NCBI GenBank assembly: GCA_013423325.1
Contig: BLJB01000119.1
Coordinates: 1-64,000, forward strand
Direction of reading: 5' to 3'
DNA: 64,000 nucleotides
Origin: Usnea hakonensis
Lineage: Eukaryota; Ascomycota; Lecanoromycetes; Lecanorales; Parmeliaceae
The position numbers and the translations under genes were made by a program. Positions 63,234 through 64,000 of the stretch are shown here, piece by piece; the stretch's first letter is position 1; each line of letters opens with the position of its first letter. Below the pieces are notes generated by a model. The model had not been told where the DNA came from. It searched no databases and saw only the letters and a list, made by a program, of their open reading frames with translations.

Positions 63234-64000
63234 GGTGAAAGAGGATTCTAATGGTTGCTTGAAAGCAAATGGAAAAATGATAAATTAAGGCCGGGGAAAA
63301 AAGGCGATGACGAAGACACCGAGGACGGATGGTGATAGTGTGTAGTGTAACTTCAAGGTTGGTTCATGCACTCGGCCGAGACATTTCGGCGACTTGAGTA
63401 GAAGAGAACAGCTTGACAAGAGGGAATTGCAAATGCAGTGTGACGTGTTCAAACAAGGCCAAACACCAAGAGTACACAATGTCTTGCAAAAAGCGAATGG
63501 ATAATACTTAATAGAGCAGGCATATGTGAGGATGGAAAGGTAAGGTAGAGAAGAGGTGAAAGTAGACTACGGGAGGGAACTTACGGCGTATTGTTGCCAT
63601 TCAGCGTTCCATCCTCGCGGTAGGTGGGATTCCTTTGTCGCTTATTACTGGGCCTCTCCCTCTCCGCCATGTTGCTACTTGCTGACAGGTTACCTTAAAG
63701 GTACTCATAAGCCAGCCGGTTGGCTAATACGAAATAATCGCCTCCAGTAAGGCCGTAAAGAAATGCACGATAGCGGGTAACGCCCCCTTCCGCTGCAGTA
63801 ATCTCTGCAATCTATGCAATCTCAGGCCTCTCGTTGCTTGGTCGTCTGCACATACATACGCAGCTGCAGCAATTAAAACCTATTCTTGCATGACTAGCGT
63901 CATCGAGTGTATACCTTACCTAAGTATAAATCATTATCATTTTGAACTACCCTGCATCCAAAAAGTCAGAAGTTGCATCTGAATGTATCAATCCATCTTC
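63234..64000. other. upstream region of IES2, window end
   Basis: No supported gene. TACCTTA-type motifs occur at 63690-63700 and 63913-63920. The region should hold the IES2 promoter. Confidence 0.4.

Noticed and set aside
1..64000. Secondary-metabolite gene cluster around the two GMC oxidoreductases
   Set aside because: No polyketide synthase, peptide synthetase, terpene cyclase, P450 or pathway regulator was seen; the two GMC genes are 25 kb apart with housekeeping genes between.

Overview
The window looks like nuclear DNA of a filamentous ascomycete (Pezizomycotina). Genes sit on both strands as single units. Introns are mostly 47-118 bp with GTRNGY donors and CTRAC-like branch sites. 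Several families are typical of this group: a fungal rhodopsin/PTH11-like membrane protein, a 2EXR/F-box-like protein, Mus7/MMS22, Gta3 and two GMC oxidoreductases. One LTR retrotransposon carries an extreme RIP (repeat-induced point mutation) signature. The class cannot be fixed from this sequence; Leotiomycetes is only a guess.

Layout. 0.6-2.4 kb: GMC oxidoreductase broken by a frameshift. 2.8-5.8 kb (-): mitochondrion-targeted AAA+ ATPase. 7.0-8.75 kb: 2EXR/F-box-like coiled-coil protein whose first exon is only 4 nt. 9.4-12.0 kb: DUF726/TMCO4-type membrane hydrolase. 12-17.4 kb: low-complexity region with three weak minus-strand genes (two share a KAV-F-TES motif, one of them with a degenerate GATA-like finger) plus long G and C tracts. 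17.4-24.1 kb (-): MUS7/MMS22 replication-repair scaffold. 25.0-26.4 kb: seven-TM rhodopsin-like protein. 27.7-29.9 kb: secreted GMC oxidoreductase. 29.9-32.5 kb: gene-free and low-complexity, with an unresolved NN between poly-A runs. 32.5-33.2 kb (-): GrpB/UPF0157 gene with an in-frame stop. 33.6-33.8 kb: tRNA-like stem-loop between direct repeats. 34.4-36.2 kb (-): MGS1/WRNIP1. 36.26-43.58 kb: RIP-mutated Ty3/Gypsy element with 170-bp LTRs and a CTCGG target duplication. 43.8-45.4 kb: kynurenine aminotransferase. 45.5-46.9 kb (-): DPH1. 47.1-48.35 kb: HMG-CoA lyase. 48.7-49.3 kb (-): Gta3/GatC-like subunit. 50.1-51.0 kb (-): secreted His-rich protein. 52.0-52.7 kb: DUF2470 membrane protein. 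53.4-54.4 kb (-): gene built from tandemly duplicated exon-intron units. 55.1-55.4 kb (-): 78-aa membrane protein in three exons. 55.7-58.5 kb (-): BRD8/Bdc1-type bromodomain protein. 58.95-59.5 kb: small coiled-coil protein with a possible 29-bp intron. 61.7-63.2 kb (-): IES2 (INO80 subunit).

There is no biosynthetic cluster or operon-like system. The genes are mainly independent housekeeping functions: replication-fork maintenance (MUS7, MGS1), chromatin (IES2, BRD8-like), mitochondria (AAA ATPase, HMG-CoA lyase, Gta3, 78-aa protein), diphthamide synthesis and kynurenine metabolism. The most unusual structures are: the exon-intron tandem array at 54.03-54.38 kb; the retroelement, whose RIP stops inside both LTRs and which lies 26 bp from the MGS1 start codon; the 33.6-33.8 kb tRNA-like relic; and several gene lesions or tiny exons that automated annotation would probably get wrong.
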